This document shows, piece by piece, positions 24,454-32,699 of a stretch of 42,448 nucleotides of DNA. Made by a program: the position numbers and the translations under genes. The DNA comes from JALYUA01 sp038253555. Its GTDB lineage: Bacteria > Acidobacteriota > Thermoanaerobaculia > UBA5066 > Gp7-AA6. The DNA lies in NCBI GenBank assembly GCA_038253555.1, contig JBBSGZ010000016.1, positions 1 to 42,448 of the forward strand, in the 5' to 3' direction. Below the pieces are notes generated by a model. That model was given only the letters and a program-made list of their open reading frames with translations. It was not told the DNA's origin and did no database searches. Each line of letters begins with the position of its first letter. Within the stretch, counting starts at the first letter, position 1.

Positions 24454-25434
24454 TCAGGGATGGGGGGACATCGCGGGCAGCAGCGCCTTCAGCTCGGAGG
24501 GGAGGGAAAAGCTCACGTCCTCCTCGACCGTCTCGAATTCCTTCACCGCGGTGACTCCGAGCGACCCGCGGGCGTAATCGACGACCTCCTGGACCAGAAT
24601 TTCCGGCGCGGAGGCGCTGGCGGTCAATCCCAGGGTGCGCACGCCATCGAGCCAGCGCCTGTCGATGTCGGCGGCGCGCTCGATCAGATACGACGCGACG
24701 CCTTGCGCGCGCCCGACTTCGCAGAGGCGCAGCGAGTTGGAGCTGTTCGGCGCCCCGAGCACGAGGAGGGCGTCCACGTGAGGCGCCATCGCGCGCACGG
24801 CGTCCTGCCGGTTCTGCGTGGCGTAGCAGATATCCCCCTTTGCGGGCGAGACGAGCTTCGGGAACCGGCGCTGAAGCACAGCGGCGATTTCCCGCGTGTC
24901 GTCGATCGACAGAGTGGTCTGGGTGAGGTACGCGACGCGTTCGGGATCCGGTACCTGCACCTTTTCGGCTTCTTCGCGCGTCCCGACGAGGCGGATCGCC
25001 CCCGGCGCCTCGCCGAGCGTTCCGATCGTCTCGTCATGCTCTTCGTGTCCGATCAGGAGGATCGTGTAACCGAGCCGCGCGAAGTGAATGGCCTCGACGT
25101 GAACCTTCGTCACGAGCGGGCACGTCGCGTCGATCGTCCTCAGCCGCTTACGCCGGGCTTCGTCCCGCACCACGGGCGACACGCCGTGCGCGGAGTAGAT
25201 CAGCCACGCGCCGTCGGGTACTTCTTCAACCTCCTCGACGAAAGTCGCGCCGCGTCCTCGGAGCTCCTCGACGACGAACCGGTTGTGAATGATCTCCTTG
25301 CGAACGTACACGGGACCGTCGCACACTTCGATTGCCCGCTCGACGACCTCGATTGCGCGCACGACGCCGGCACAGAAGCCGCGCAGGCCGGCAATGAGCA
25401 GGGTGCGCCCGACGGGCTCGGTCTCCGGACTCAC
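24454..25434 (-). CDS. ispH: 4-Hydroxy-3-methylbut-2-enyl diphosphate reductase
   Basis: A 326-residue protein, last enzyme of the MEP pathway, giving IPP and DMAPP. The three cluster-ligand cysteines are present: Cys21 in GFCAGV, Cys105 in IDATCPLVTKVH and Cys203 in DICYATQNRQ. The family motifs IHNRFVVEEL, SAHGVSP and LIGHEEHDET are intact, as is TASASAPEILVQEV. The GTG start overlaps the dxs stop (GTGA). Together with dxs it feeds isoprenoid units to squalene and hopanoid synthesis. Cytoplasmic [4Fe-4S] enzyme, oxygen-sensitive. Confidence 0.96.
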   Translation of the reverse strand: MSPETEPVGRTLLIAGLRGFCAGVVRAIEVVERAIEVCDGPVYVRKEIIHNRFVVEELRGRGATFVEEVEEVPDGAWLIYSAHGVSPVVRDEARRKRLRTIDATCPLVTKVHVEAIHFARLGYTILLIGHEEHDETIGTLGEAPGAIRLVGTREEAEKVQVPDPERVAYLTQTTLSIDDTREIAAVLQRRFPKLVSPAKGDICYATQNRQDAVRAMAPHVDALLVLGAPNSSNSLRLCEVGRAQGVASYLIERAADIDRRWLDGVRTLGLTASASAPEILVQEVVDYARGSLGVTAVKEFETVEEDVSFSLPSELKALLPAMSPHP

Positions 25435-27425
25435 CAGGACACGGTCTCCGCCAGTTTCTCGTCGAGCTTCGACCCTTCGCTCCCGGGTCCCGCGGCAGAG
25501 CGGGCGAGCTCCGGGGAGAGGGCGAGCACCCGCGCGGCGATCCCCTCGGCATCCAGTCCGAAATTTTTCCGCTGCAGGGCCTGGGGAGAGTGTTCGACGA
25601 ACTGGTCGGGAATCGCGTGGATTCTGACTCGCGAGGCGTCGAGACCGAGCGACTGCACCGCCTCGAGCACTCCGCTGCCGAACCCTCCTGCCGCCAGATG
25701 CTCCTCGACGGTCACGATCCTCGGCGCCATCGCGAAGACGCGGGCGAGAAGGTCGAGATCCAGAGGCTTTGCGAACCTCGCGTTCACCACGCCGCACGAG
25801 ATGCCGCGGCCGGCGAGCAGGGCGGCCGCCTCGACGGAGACCGGGACCATCGACCCGTACGCGAGCAGGCACACGGCGCTCCCCTCGGAGAGGATTTCCC
25901 CGCGCCCTGTCGGGATCTCGCGAAGTTCCTCGTCCAGCGGCGTTCCGACACCGAGGCCGCGCGGATACCGCACGGCCCAGGGCCGGCCCGAGCGGATCGC
26001 CGTGTAGAGCATGTGCTGAAGCTCGTTTTCATCTTTCGGCGCGGCGACGATCATGTTCGGGATGCAGCGCGTGAAGGCAATGTCGAAAACTCCCTGATGC
26101 GTCTTCCCATCGTCGCCCACGAGCCCCGCCCGGTCGACGCAGATCGTGACCGGCAGGTTCTGAAGGGCGACGTCGTGGATCAGCTGGTCGAATGAGCGCT
26201 GGAGAAAGGTCGAGTAAATCGAGACGACGGGCCTCCAGCCCTCCTTCGCCATCCCGGCCGCCATGATCACCGCATGCTCCTCCGCGATCCCGACGTCGTA
26301 GACGCGATCAGGGAAGCGCTTCTTGACTTCCGCGAGGCCCGTGCCTTCGAGCATCGCCGCGCTGATCCCGACGATCTTCGGGTCGGTTTCCATCATCGTC
26401 GTGAGAGTCCGCGCGAAGACCTGCGAATACGTGTAGCGCGTCCCCGCCCCGGCTATCGGAGAGGGGCTCCCGGGCTGGTGGAACTTCAGGGGGTTGTCCT
26501 CGGCCTGCTTGAATCCGCGGCCCTTGTGCGTGAGCGCGTGCAGGACGACCGGGGTCCCATCGCGAGAGATCTCCCGCACGCTGCGCAAGGCTTCCTCGAG
26601 CTCCGGGAGATTGTGTCCGTCGATCGGGCCGATGTACTGGAGGCCCATCTCCTCCCAGATCACGTTCGGGAGAAAGAGTCCTTCGACGGAGGTCTTGATC
26701 TTGCGGGCGATTTCCCAGGCTTCCTCGCCCAGAGGCAGTTTGGAAATCAGCTTCTGCCCGGTTTCGGTCAGCTTCTGATACTTGGGGTTCAGGATCAGCC
26801 GGTTGCGCCAGTGCGTGAGCCAGCCGATGTTCTCGGAAATCGACCAGCCGTTGTCGTTGAAGACGACGACCAGCCGTTTCGGCTTCTGGTGCACGATGTT
26901 GTTCAGCGCCTCATAGCTGGTGCCGGAGGTCAGGGCGCCGTCGCCGACGATCGCGACGACGGAAGGCTCGGAAGGATCGTTCTGGAGCGCCGCCGAAATG
27001 CCGAGCGCATACGAGAGACCGGTCCCGGCGTGTCCCGCCGCCAGCGTGTCGTGCGCGCTCTCGGAGGGTTCCGCGAACCCGGACAGTCCCCCGGGCAAGC
27101 GGATCGTCGAGAAGGCGTCCCGCCGGCCCGTGACCAGCTTGTGCGTGTAGCACTGGTTCGAGGTGTCCCACACGAGTCGGTCCTTCGGACTGTCGAAGAC
27201 GCGGTGAAGGGCGAGGGTCAGCTCGACGACTCCCAGATTGGAAGCGAGGTGCCCGCCCGTCTTCGTGATCGTCTCGATGATGACGGCGCGGCATTCGCAA
27301 GCGAGCTCGGTCAACTCCTCCGGGGACAGCTTCTTCAGGTCAGCCGGCGAGTCCACGCGGTCCAGCACCCGCCGCTTGCTTCCCTCGGCGGCCGGCCTCG
27401 AGGAGGATTCGTCGACTGTTTTCAT
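25431..27425 (-). CDS. dxs: 1-Deoxy-D-xylulose-5-phosphate synthase
   Basis: A 664-residue thiamine-diphosphate enzyme that condenses pyruvate and glyceraldehyde 3-phosphate, the first step of the MEP pathway. Features: GGHLASNLG (57-65), HAGTGLS (132-138), the cofactor motif GDGALTSG (161-168), the catalytic Glu in YDVGIAEEHAV (about 382) and VGDDGKTHQGVFD in the transketolase central domain. Length is normal. The ATG at 27425 was chosen because upstream in-frame sequence has no family similarity. It is the first gene of the 13-gene minus-strand train, preceded by a candidate extended -10 promoter. Dxs is often rate-limiting, so placing it at the head of the operon would tie precursor supply to the pathway. 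Confidence 0.96.
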   Translation of the reverse strand: MKTVDESSSRPAAEGSKRRVLDRVDSPADLKKLSPEELTELACECRAVIIETITKTGGHLASNLGVVELTLALHRVFDSPKDRLVWDTSNQCYTHKLVTGRRDAFSTIRLPGGLSGFAEPSESAHDTLAAGHAGTGLSYALGISAALQNDPSEPSVVAIVGDGALTSGTSYEALNNIVHQKPKRLVVVFNDNGWSISENIGWLTHWRNRLILNPKYQKLTETGQKLISKLPLGEEAWEIARKIKTSVEGLFLPNVIWEEMGLQYIGPIDGHNLPELEEALRSVREISRDGTPVVLHALTHKGRGFKQAEDNPLKFHQPGSPSPIAGAGTRYTYSQVFARTLTTMMETDPKIVGISAAMLEGTGLAEVKKRFPDRVYDVGIAEEHAVIMAAGMAKEGWRPVVSIYSTFLQRSFDQLIHDVALQNLPVTICVDRAGLVGDDGKTHQGVFDIAFTRCIPNMIVAAPKDENELQHMLYTAIRSGRPWAVRYPRGLGVGTPLDEELREIPTGRGEILSEGSAVCLLAYGSMVPVSVEAAALLAGRGISCGVVNARFAKPLDLDLLARVFAMAPRIVTVEEHLAAGGFGSGVLEAVQSLGLDASRVRIHAIPDQFVEHSPQALQRKNFGLDAEGIAARVLALSPELARSAAGPGSEGSKLDEKLAETVSW

Positions 27426-27506
27426 TTCGCGCTCTCCCCGAAATACGTCAGGCAGCGGGCCGCGGATGCAGGGCCCGCCCGCGGCGCGCCGCACGTCGAA
27501 CCTCCA

Positions 27507-27515
27507 AATATACCA
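27507..27515 (-). promoter_or_regulatory. Extended -10 promoter candidate for dxs operon
   Basis: On the minus strand the sequence reads TGGTATATT, an extended -10 (TGN) plus TATATT, about 82 nt upstream of the dxs ATG. The surrounding spacer is otherwise GC-rich. No convincing -35 box is present at the usual spacing. Confidence 0.35.
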
Positions 27516-27579
27516 ACCGCTGCCGGTACGGGAGCGCACAAGGCCCGGGCGCGGAAAGCCGCCATTCCCGCGCTCCCCC

Positions 27580-27585
27580 TATACT
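27580..27585 (+). promoter_or_regulatory. -10 box candidate for the ferritin-like gene
   Basis: TATACT lies 21 nt before the ATG at 27607, with a ggagg ribosome binding site (27596-27600) in between. It faces away from the dxs promoter, so the 181-nt spacer would hold two divergent promoters. Confidence 0.35.
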
Positions 27586-27606
27586 TCGGGGCCGCGGAGG
27601 ACGCGC

Positions 27607-28461
27607 ATGGCGCTCGCAATCGGCTCAGAGGAACACCGGCGTCTCTACTGCCGGACTTTCATCGAAACCCATAAGCCGTACCGGCCGGAAGACCTTGTCT
27701 GGCCGGACCTGGACGCCGAGGGTCTCGAACGGTTGAAGGCGCTCCCCGTATGGAACGAAGCCGTCCGCACCGAAGCGGCGACGGCGGTCAAGGTCCAGGC
27801 GCTCGGGCGCGCGGAAAAGGATCCGGTCCTCGCGGAAGCCATCTCCCTCCAGGGATACGAGGAGGGCCGCCACGCCTCCGTCATCGCCCTCCTGACGCGG
27901 CACTACGGGATCGCGACCGATCCCTTTCCTCCCCCTCCCGAGCCCGTCGACCCCACCTGGACGTTCCTTCGAACGGGCTATGGCGAGTGCCTCGATTCCT
28001 TCTTCGCCTTCGGGCTTTTCGAAATCGGCCGCCGCACGGAGCTCTTTGCGGCGGAGTTGATAGGGCTCTTCGACCAGATCATGCAGGAGGAGGCGCGGCA
28101 CATTTTGTTCCTGGTCAACTGGGCGGCCGATCTCCGGGCCCGGCGGCCGCTCCTCGCGCGCCCGGGTTTTGATCTGCGGCGCGCGTGGAACGTCGGAGCG
28201 CAGGCGTTCGACCGGGTTCGCGGCGCGATGGCGATGAAGGGCTCCGGAAGCCAGACCGGCTTCACGATGAAAACGCACGGGCTGGTCGACCTGTCTCCCC
28301 GTTCGTTCCTGGAGCTTTGCCTCTCCGAAAACGACCGGCGCCTCACGCCTTACGACGCGCGGCTGCTCCGTCCGATGTTGACGCCCGGCGCGGTGCGCGC
28401 CCTGCTGCGCGTCCTCCCGAAACGCCGGAGCGGCCGCGCGCTCGGCCCGTCGACCTCTTAA
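27607..28461 (+). CDS. Ferritin-like diiron-domain protein
   Basis: A 284-residue soluble protein, mostly helical. Four-helix-bundle ligand pairs appear in order: a Glu around residue 56, Glu86-x-x-His89 in YEEGRHAS, a Glu near 128 in GYGECLDSFF, and Glu162-x-x-His165 in QEEARHILFL. The two ExxH motifs are the usual bridging ligands of diiron carboxylate enzymes. The family includes oxidases, hydroxylases and iron-handling proteins; the exact reaction is unknown. The gene lies between the dxs operon and the hopanoid operon on the opposite strand, so a role in oxidative modification of the lipid made here is possible but unproven. A good ribosome binding site and a TATACT box support the start. 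Confidence 0.65.
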   Translation: MALAIGSEEHRRLYCRTFIETHKPYRPEDLVWPDLDAEGLERLKALPVWNEAVRTEAATAVKVQALGRAEKDPVLAEAISLQGYEEGRHASVIALLTRHYGIATDPFPPPPEPVDPTWTFLRTGYGECLDSFFAFGLFEIGRRTELFAAELIGLFDQIMQEEARHILFLVNWAADLRARRPLLARPGFDLRRAWNVGAQAFDRVRGAMAMKGSGSQTGFTMKTHGLVDLSPRSFLELCLSENDRRLTPYDARLLRPMLTPGAVRALLRVLPKRRSGRALGPSTS

Positions 28462-28486
28462 CGCCCGGCCTTCGTCTTCGAAAATC

Positions 28487-29650
28487 GTGTCACCGGATCT
28501 CGTCAGCGCCTGCGTCTTCTGCGCGGGCCTTCTCCTAGGAATCGACGCCCCCCCTTTGCCCGGATTCGGAGCGGACATCGGCTTCTCGTACGGGACCGCG
28601 GCCCGGCGCGCCGATCCCGCACCCGGCCTCCAGGATCTTTCCGACATCACGCCGAAGTTCGCCTTCGTGGGCGCGGGCGGGGCGCGACTGCCGGCGGAGG
28701 ACTTCGGCGCGGGAACGCCCGCCGCGGAGTGGAATGTCCGGGTCGCGCTCGCGCCGTCCCACGACGAACAGACGGCGACGCCGTACTCGACGGCGAACGT
28801 GGTCACGACAGGCACCGGACGCTATGAGAACTTCTCCCTCCTGCTGCGCCTGCCCGTCGGAAAGCGGGATTCCGTCGAGGCGGGGGCGATGCGCAAGACG
28901 CACAAGGCGACGGACCTGGTGCATCTCGGGGGCGAACGGTTCGTCCTCGGAGAGGAGCGCACGCTTTCCGCCGAGCGGATCGACCTGGGAATAGGGTGGC
29001 GGCATCGCTGGCGCGGCCTCGAGGCCGCCATCTCCGCGCGATACGCGAAGCCCTCGGGGAGCACCGGGACCTCTGCGACGTTCCGGATCGCCGGCAGCGC
29101 TCTCTACGGAGCGGGCGTCGAGGTGCGCGCCCGGCGGGGCCGGTGGGCCCTGTGGGCGGGCGCGGAAAAGGTTTCCGGCGCGCTGACGGTGCACGAGGAG
29201 AGCGCGCCTGACTTCCGGTCTCACGACAGCGCGCCGCCCTCTTCCCTCGAGGCGTATCGCGCGGGCGTTCTCTGGACGGGACGGCGCACGGAAGCGATGG
29301 GCTCGGTCACATGGGACCGCGCGCGCCTCCCGTTCGTCTCACTCGCGCCGCTCGGGGTCGAGACCGTCGCTCTCGAGCAGGGCTTATCTCCCGATTCGCG
29401 CGCGAGGCAGGTGTTCGCGGACCTCTCGGTGCGTCAGTCGATCGCGCGCGCGGTGCGCGTCCGCGCTTGCCTGCGCCTCGGCTACGGGAAGGAGACGGTG
29501 ACGCTCCGGGATCCCGACGGCGTCCGCCCGACCAGGAGGATCGACGTCACCCGCACGGGGATCTTCGGCGCCGGGCTCTCCCGGACGCTCGGCTCTCCCG
29601 AGGTCAGCCTCTTTCTCGGCGCCGAGTTCGAGGTGGATCTTCGCAGGTAG
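28487..29650 (+). CDS. Probable outer-membrane beta-barrel protein
   Basis: A 387-residue protein starting with GTG, 25 nt after the ferritin-like gene. The N-terminus has a hydrophobic VSACVFCAGLLLG segment that could act as a signal sequence. The rest shows alternating hydrophobic/polar strands ending in aromatic residues (LGIGWRHRW, GLEAAISARY, WALWAGAEKV, SLFLGAEFEVDLRR). This is the pattern of an outer-membrane barrel, with the C-terminal strand not ending in Phe. No family is recognised. Possible surface or transport role with the neighbouring lipid operons. Confidence 0.5.
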   Translation: MSPDLVSACVFCAGLLLGIDAPPLPGFGADIGFSYGTAARRADPAPGLQDLSDITPKFAFVGAGGARLPAEDFGAGTPAAEWNVRVALAPSHDEQTATPYSTANVVTTGTGRYENFSLLLRLPVGKRDSVEAGAMRKTHKATDLVHLGGERFVLGEERTLSAERIDLGIGWRHRWRGLEAAISARYAKPSGSTGTSATFRIAGSALYGAGVEVRARRGRWALWAGAEKVSGALTVHEESAPDFRSHDSAPPSSLEAYRAGVLWTGRRTEAMGSVTWDRARLPFVSLAPLGVETVALEQGLSPDSRARQVFADLSVRQSIARAVRVRACLRLGYGKETVTLRDPDGVRPTRRIDVTRTGIFGAGLSRTLGSPEVSLFLGAEFEVDLRR

Positions 29651-29737
29651 GAAGCTTTCGCACGAGGCGCCGTGGGCTTCGCTATCGGGAACATCCGTTG
29701 ATCACTACAGGGGCGAACACTCAGTGCCCACCTGCGG

Positions 29738-29781
29738 GCCCCCTCACCCCAACCCTCTCCCCGAGCGCGGGGCGAGGGGGC
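29738..29781. repeat. REP-like palindromic repeat
   Basis: gccccctc (29738-29745) and gagggggc (29774-29781) form an inverted repeat, with an inner hairpin ccccg-agcg-cgggg and the core accccaaccctctcccc. Elements of this kind are scattered between genes in many GC-rich genomes and produce spurious peptides such as LTPTLSP when translated, as happens here on the plus strand. The location is a convergent intergenic region. Confidence 0.65.
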
Positions 29782-29837
29782 AGAGCTGCGCCTTCCACCA
29801 CGAGGGTGGCTAAGCTCGCAGCGGGAGCGTGAGCGAA

Positions 29838-29950
29838 CGCAGTGAGCGGAAGCGACGTGGAGGCCGCATCCGGCCGAGCCGTTCGCCGGTGCCTTCGCCG
29901 CTCACGGCGAAGGCACGTCCCGCAGTGAGCGAAGGCGACGTTAGCGGATG
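29838..29950. repeat. Direct repeat pair flanking a hairpin
   Basis: cgcagtgagcg occurs at 29838-29848 and again at 29921-29931, each followed by a related gaagcgac/gaaggcgac sequence and a ccgcatcc/gcggatgc segment. Between the copies, gtgccttcgcc (29889-29899) and ggcgaaggcac (29906-29916) form an 11-bp perfect stem with a 6-nt loop. There is no T-run, so it is a repeat element or a stabilising/terminating hairpin between the convergent outer-membrane-like and squalene synthase genes. No open frame in 29651-29958 looks genuine. Confidence 0.55.
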
Positions 29951-29958
29951 CGATGGAA

Positions 29959-30885
29959 TCAACCTCGCCTCGCCGCGGGCTTCCCGGCGAAAAGCTTCGC
30001 TTCGACCCTTGCGACGATCCCGGCGACCTCGGCACGCGTCAGTTTCGCGCCCGCGCCCGCGGTTTCGACTCGCTCGAGGGTCGCCCACGCGAGCTCGACG
30101 GGAAGGGCCGTGAACGCCAGGATTCCTCTTGGCGCCCCCGCGGACTGCAGCGCGAGGATGTACTCCGAGGCCGCTTCGAGATCCCGGCGCGCAAGCGCGA
30201 ACACCCGGGATCGGGGCAGGTCCGGGGAGATGTAGCAGCGGCCTTCCGCCGCGTCCGACTCGGCGTCCTTCAAGATGTTGACGAGCTGCAGTCCCTCCCC
30301 GAAAGCGCGCGCTCTCTCGCGCAATGCCGGGGAGGCGGCGGCCAGGCCCGGCCGGTGCAGAAGAAAGAGGTCGGTCAACATCTCGCCGACGATCCCGGCG
30401 ACGGCGTAGCAGTAATCGACGAGGTCCGCGAGCCCCGAGAGCGAAACGCGTCCTCTTTCGTCGCTGCGCCGGACAAAGGCCGCCATGCCTTCGGCCGAGC
30501 GCAGCAGGTGCTCGCGGATGGGAGTTTGCGCCGCGGGGTCGAGTGACAGGAACTCTTCCAGGACTGCCGGGATTTCCGAGACGAGGGCCAGGTAGCCCGC
30601 ATGGGAAGAAGGGCGCGCGGCGGCCCACCGTTCCGAGAGCAGACGCGCCTCCGGAAGGGAGGGCTGCTCCAGAAGTCTTCCGAACCGGCCGAGAGCCTCA
30701 GCCCTTGCTGCGGGCGGCCACTCCGCGGCGTCTTCGAACGTGTCGGCAATCCGGAAGAGCAGGTAAGCGACGGTGACTTCCCGCCGGGTCGGCTCCGGCA
30801 GGCGGGGGATCGACAGCGCGAACGTGCGGCTGGTCTCGACTAAAAGCCGCTCGAGCTTTTCCGCCGCCGGGTCGTGGTCCGCCAT
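29959..30885 (-). CDS. Squalene synthase (squalene/phytoene synthase family)
   Basis: A 308-residue protein. SRTFALSIPRLPEP opens the family fold. The first aspartate-rich motif is DTFED (48-52) in LLFRIADTFEDA and the second is DAESD (207-211) in LQLVNILKDAESD. YCYAVAGIVGEMLTDLF is the conserved core helix. The pattern is closer to one-enzyme squalene synthases (two FPP to squalene via presqualene diphosphate) than to HpnC or HpnD, and no second synthase or hpnE dehydrogenase is in the window. It has no C-terminal membrane anchor. It is the last gene of the shc operon and supplies the cyclase. Confidence 0.8.
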   Translation of the reverse strand: MADHDPAAEKLERLLVETSRTFALSIPRLPEPTRREVTVAYLLFRIADTFEDAAEWPPAARAEALGRFGRLLEQPSLPEARLLSERWAAARPSSHAGYLALVSEIPAVLEEFLSLDPAAQTPIREHLLRSAEGMAAFVRRSDERGRVSLSGLADLVDYCYAVAGIVGEMLTDLFLLHRPGLAAASPALRERARAFGEGLQLVNILKDAESDAAEGRCYISPDLPRSRVFALARRDLEAASEYILALQSAGAPRGILAFTALPVELAWATLERVETAGAGAKLTRAEVAGIVARVEAKLFAGKPAARRG

Positions 30886-30896
30886 GCGCCTCCCGA

Positions 30897-31676
30897 CTAA
30901 AACCCGGCTGCCGCGAAGATTTCGAGGAATCCCGCGAGGGAACCCGCGCAGGAACGGGCTCGCCGCCGCAGGACCAGGAGCTTACCAATCGAGCCCGGAT
31001 GCCGGAGCGCCCGGCGGACGACGCGGCCCCGGTCAAACGACCCGTCGGGGGCGATCGAGGCCGCGACGAGCTCGGGAAGCTCCTCCTCGGCCGTATCGGA
31101 CACCACTCGGACCAGAAGGTAGGGCGCGTCGTGGCCGGCCGCCGCGGCGGCGCGCGCCCACGCGGCGGACTCCATATCGAGAGCGTCGAACTGTTCCGCG
31201 CCCCGGCCGCGGAGGCGCCCCTTCTCCGCCGGCGTCGAGGCGATCCGCGCGGCGGAAAGGAAGCGGGCGCTCCTTGCTGGAGCGCCGCAGACAGAAGCGC
31301 GAGCCGCCCAGGCGGGATCGGGGCCGGGTGTCACGACCCCTTCCCCGTCGCTCACGCTGCCGGCAAGCAAAATCTCCCCCGCGGTGAGCTCCGGCGCGAG
31401 AGCACCCGCCAGGCCCAGGCCGATCCAGCGGCAGGGTCCGGCGAATTGCAGAAGCTTTGAGATCCCGGCCGCCGCGCGTTGCGGACCGACGCCGGTCTCG
31501 CCGAGCAGCACCGGCTGGCCCGCGAGCCGGCCGCGCCACGCACGCCCGGAGGCTCGCGGGATGGCAGAGACGTTCCGCAAGCGGTCGAGCAATGCGGAGG
31601 TCTCTTCGGGAAGGGCGGTCAGAATCAGCGTGAACGACGCGGCATCGAGCCCGCCCTTACGCGCGGACATATCCAT
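30897..31676 (-). CDS. hpnG: Adenosylhopane nucleosidase/phosphorylase HpnG
   Basis: A 259-residue protein of the nucleoside phosphorylase family. The nucleobase-site motif is ALDMESAA (Asp167-Met168-Glu169-Ser170), and LGETGVGPQRAAAG and GLAGALAPELTAGEI are the ribose/phosphate-side loops. HpnG removes adenine from adenosylhopane, giving a ribosylhopane on the route to bacteriohopanetetrol. The start is uncertain: ATG at 31676 or, six bases in, 31670. Either overlaps the 3' end of hpnA. Gene order behind hpnH and hpnA supports the assignment. Confidence 0.88.
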   Translation of the reverse strand: MDMSARKGGLDAASFTLILTALPEETSALLDRLRNVSAIPRASGRAWRGRLAGQPVLLGETGVGPQRAAAGISKLLQFAGPCRWIGLGLAGALAPELTAGEILLAGSVSDGEGVVTPGPDPAWAARASVCGAPARSARFLSAARIASTPAEKGRLRGRGAEQFDALDMESAAWARAAAAAGHDAPYLLVRVVSDTAEEELPELVAASIAPDGSFDRGRVVRRALRHPGSIGKLLVLRRRARSCAGSLAGFLEIFAAAGF

Positions 31677-32643
31677 TCGCCCGGAACCAGGCGACGGCGC
31701 GGGAGAGGGCCGCGAACACGTCGCTCTGGGGCAGTTCGAGCTCGCGCACGGCCCGGGAGGAATCGAAGAACATCGGGTGGCGCGACATCCGAACGGCTTC
31801 GAGAGGGATCGACGGGTCTTTTCCCCGGACCCGCGAGATCACGAGATCCAGCGAGGCGGCCGCGATCGGCACCCAGTGGGGAAGCTTCCACTTCGGCGAC
31901 GGGATTCCCGTGAGTACCGAGAGGGCGTCGAAAATCTCCTTCAGGGTCATGTTGCGATTTCCGAGAATGTAACGCTGTCCGATGCGCCCCCGCTCTGCCG
32001 CCAGCAGGTGTCCCCGAGCGACGTCCCGAACGTCGATCAGGTTCAAACCGGTGTCGACGTACGCCGGCATCCGCCCATTGAGAAAATCGAGGACCATCTT
32101 CCCGGTGGGCGTCGGCTTGACGTCCCTCTCCCCGACGGGTGTTGAGGGATTGACGATCACGACTGGAAGGCCGCGGCCCGCCCAATCCCGCGCGAGCCCT
32201 TCCGCTTCGTGCTTGCTCTTCTTGTACGCGCCGATCAGAGTCTCCGCCGTCATCGGCGTGTCCTCGTTGGCGGGGGATCCGTCGGAGGCGCGGCCGAGGG
32301 CGCCCACCGAGCTCGTGTGCACAACGCGGTGGACCGCCGAGTCGGCGGCGGCGCGGAGAATGTTGTCGGTCCCGGCGACGTTCGAGGCGAAGATCTTCGC
32401 GGGGTCCCTCGCCCCGAGCCGGTAATCCGCTCCGCAATGGTAGACGACACGGCAGCCTCGGACGGCCTCCCGCAGCGAGGCGGGGTCCGTCAGGTCCCCG
32501 ACGGCGATCTCGACGTCCAGGCCCTCGAGATTCGTCCTCCGGCTGGCCGCCCGCACCAGACACCGCACGGCGTCTCCGCGTTCGAGGAGGGCGCGGACGA
32601 TGTGAGAGCCGACGAACCCGGTTCCCCCGGTGACGAGATCCAT
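31657..32643 (-). CDS. hpnA: Hopanoid-associated sugar epimerase/reductase HpnA
   Basis: A 328-residue extended short-chain dehydrogenase. Nucleotide-binding TGGTGFVGSH (5-14), the catalytic Tyr140-xxx-Lys144 pair (YKKSK) and the family strand VVIVNPSTPVGERDVKPTPTG are all intact. HpnA proteins lie in hopanoid clusters and resemble dihydroflavonol-4-reductase; the exact reaction is not settled. The start at 32643 is 56 nt after hpnH, with gaga-type purines upstream. Its end overlaps hpnG by about 20 nt. Confidence 0.9.
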   Translation of the reverse strand: MDLVTGGTGFVGSHIVRALLERGDAVRCLVRAASRRTNLEGLDVEIAVGDLTDPASLREAVRGCRVVYHCGADYRLGARDPAKIFASNVAGTDNILRAAADSAVHRVVHTSSVGALGRASDGSPANEDTPMTAETLIGAYKKSKHEAEGLARDWAGRGLPVVIVNPSTPVGERDVKPTPTGKMVLDFLNGRMPAYVDTGLNLIDVRDVARGHLLAAERGRIGQRYILGNRNMTLKEIFDALSVLTGIPSPKWKLPHWVPIAAASLDLVISRVRGKDPSIPLEAVRMSRHPMFFDSSRAVRELELPQSDVFAALSRAVAWFRANGYVRA

Positions 32644-32699
32644 TCCGTCTTCAGTCGCCGGTTTCCAGTTCTTCGAAGCCGATCACCAACAAGCGACAA

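Noticed and set aside
29838..29950. Possible small CRISPR array
   Set aside because: Only two imperfect copies, unequal spacing, an internal hairpin and no cas genes.
29721..30035. Short minus-strand frame ending in repeat-derived peptide
   Set aside because: Its sequence is translated REP-like repeat, a known source of false genes.
29959..30885. Assignment of the synthase as HpnC or HpnD
   Set aside because: Only one synthase is present, no hpnE accompanies it, and its SRTFALSIP opening and DTFED motif fit a one-step squalene synthase better. Not excluded.
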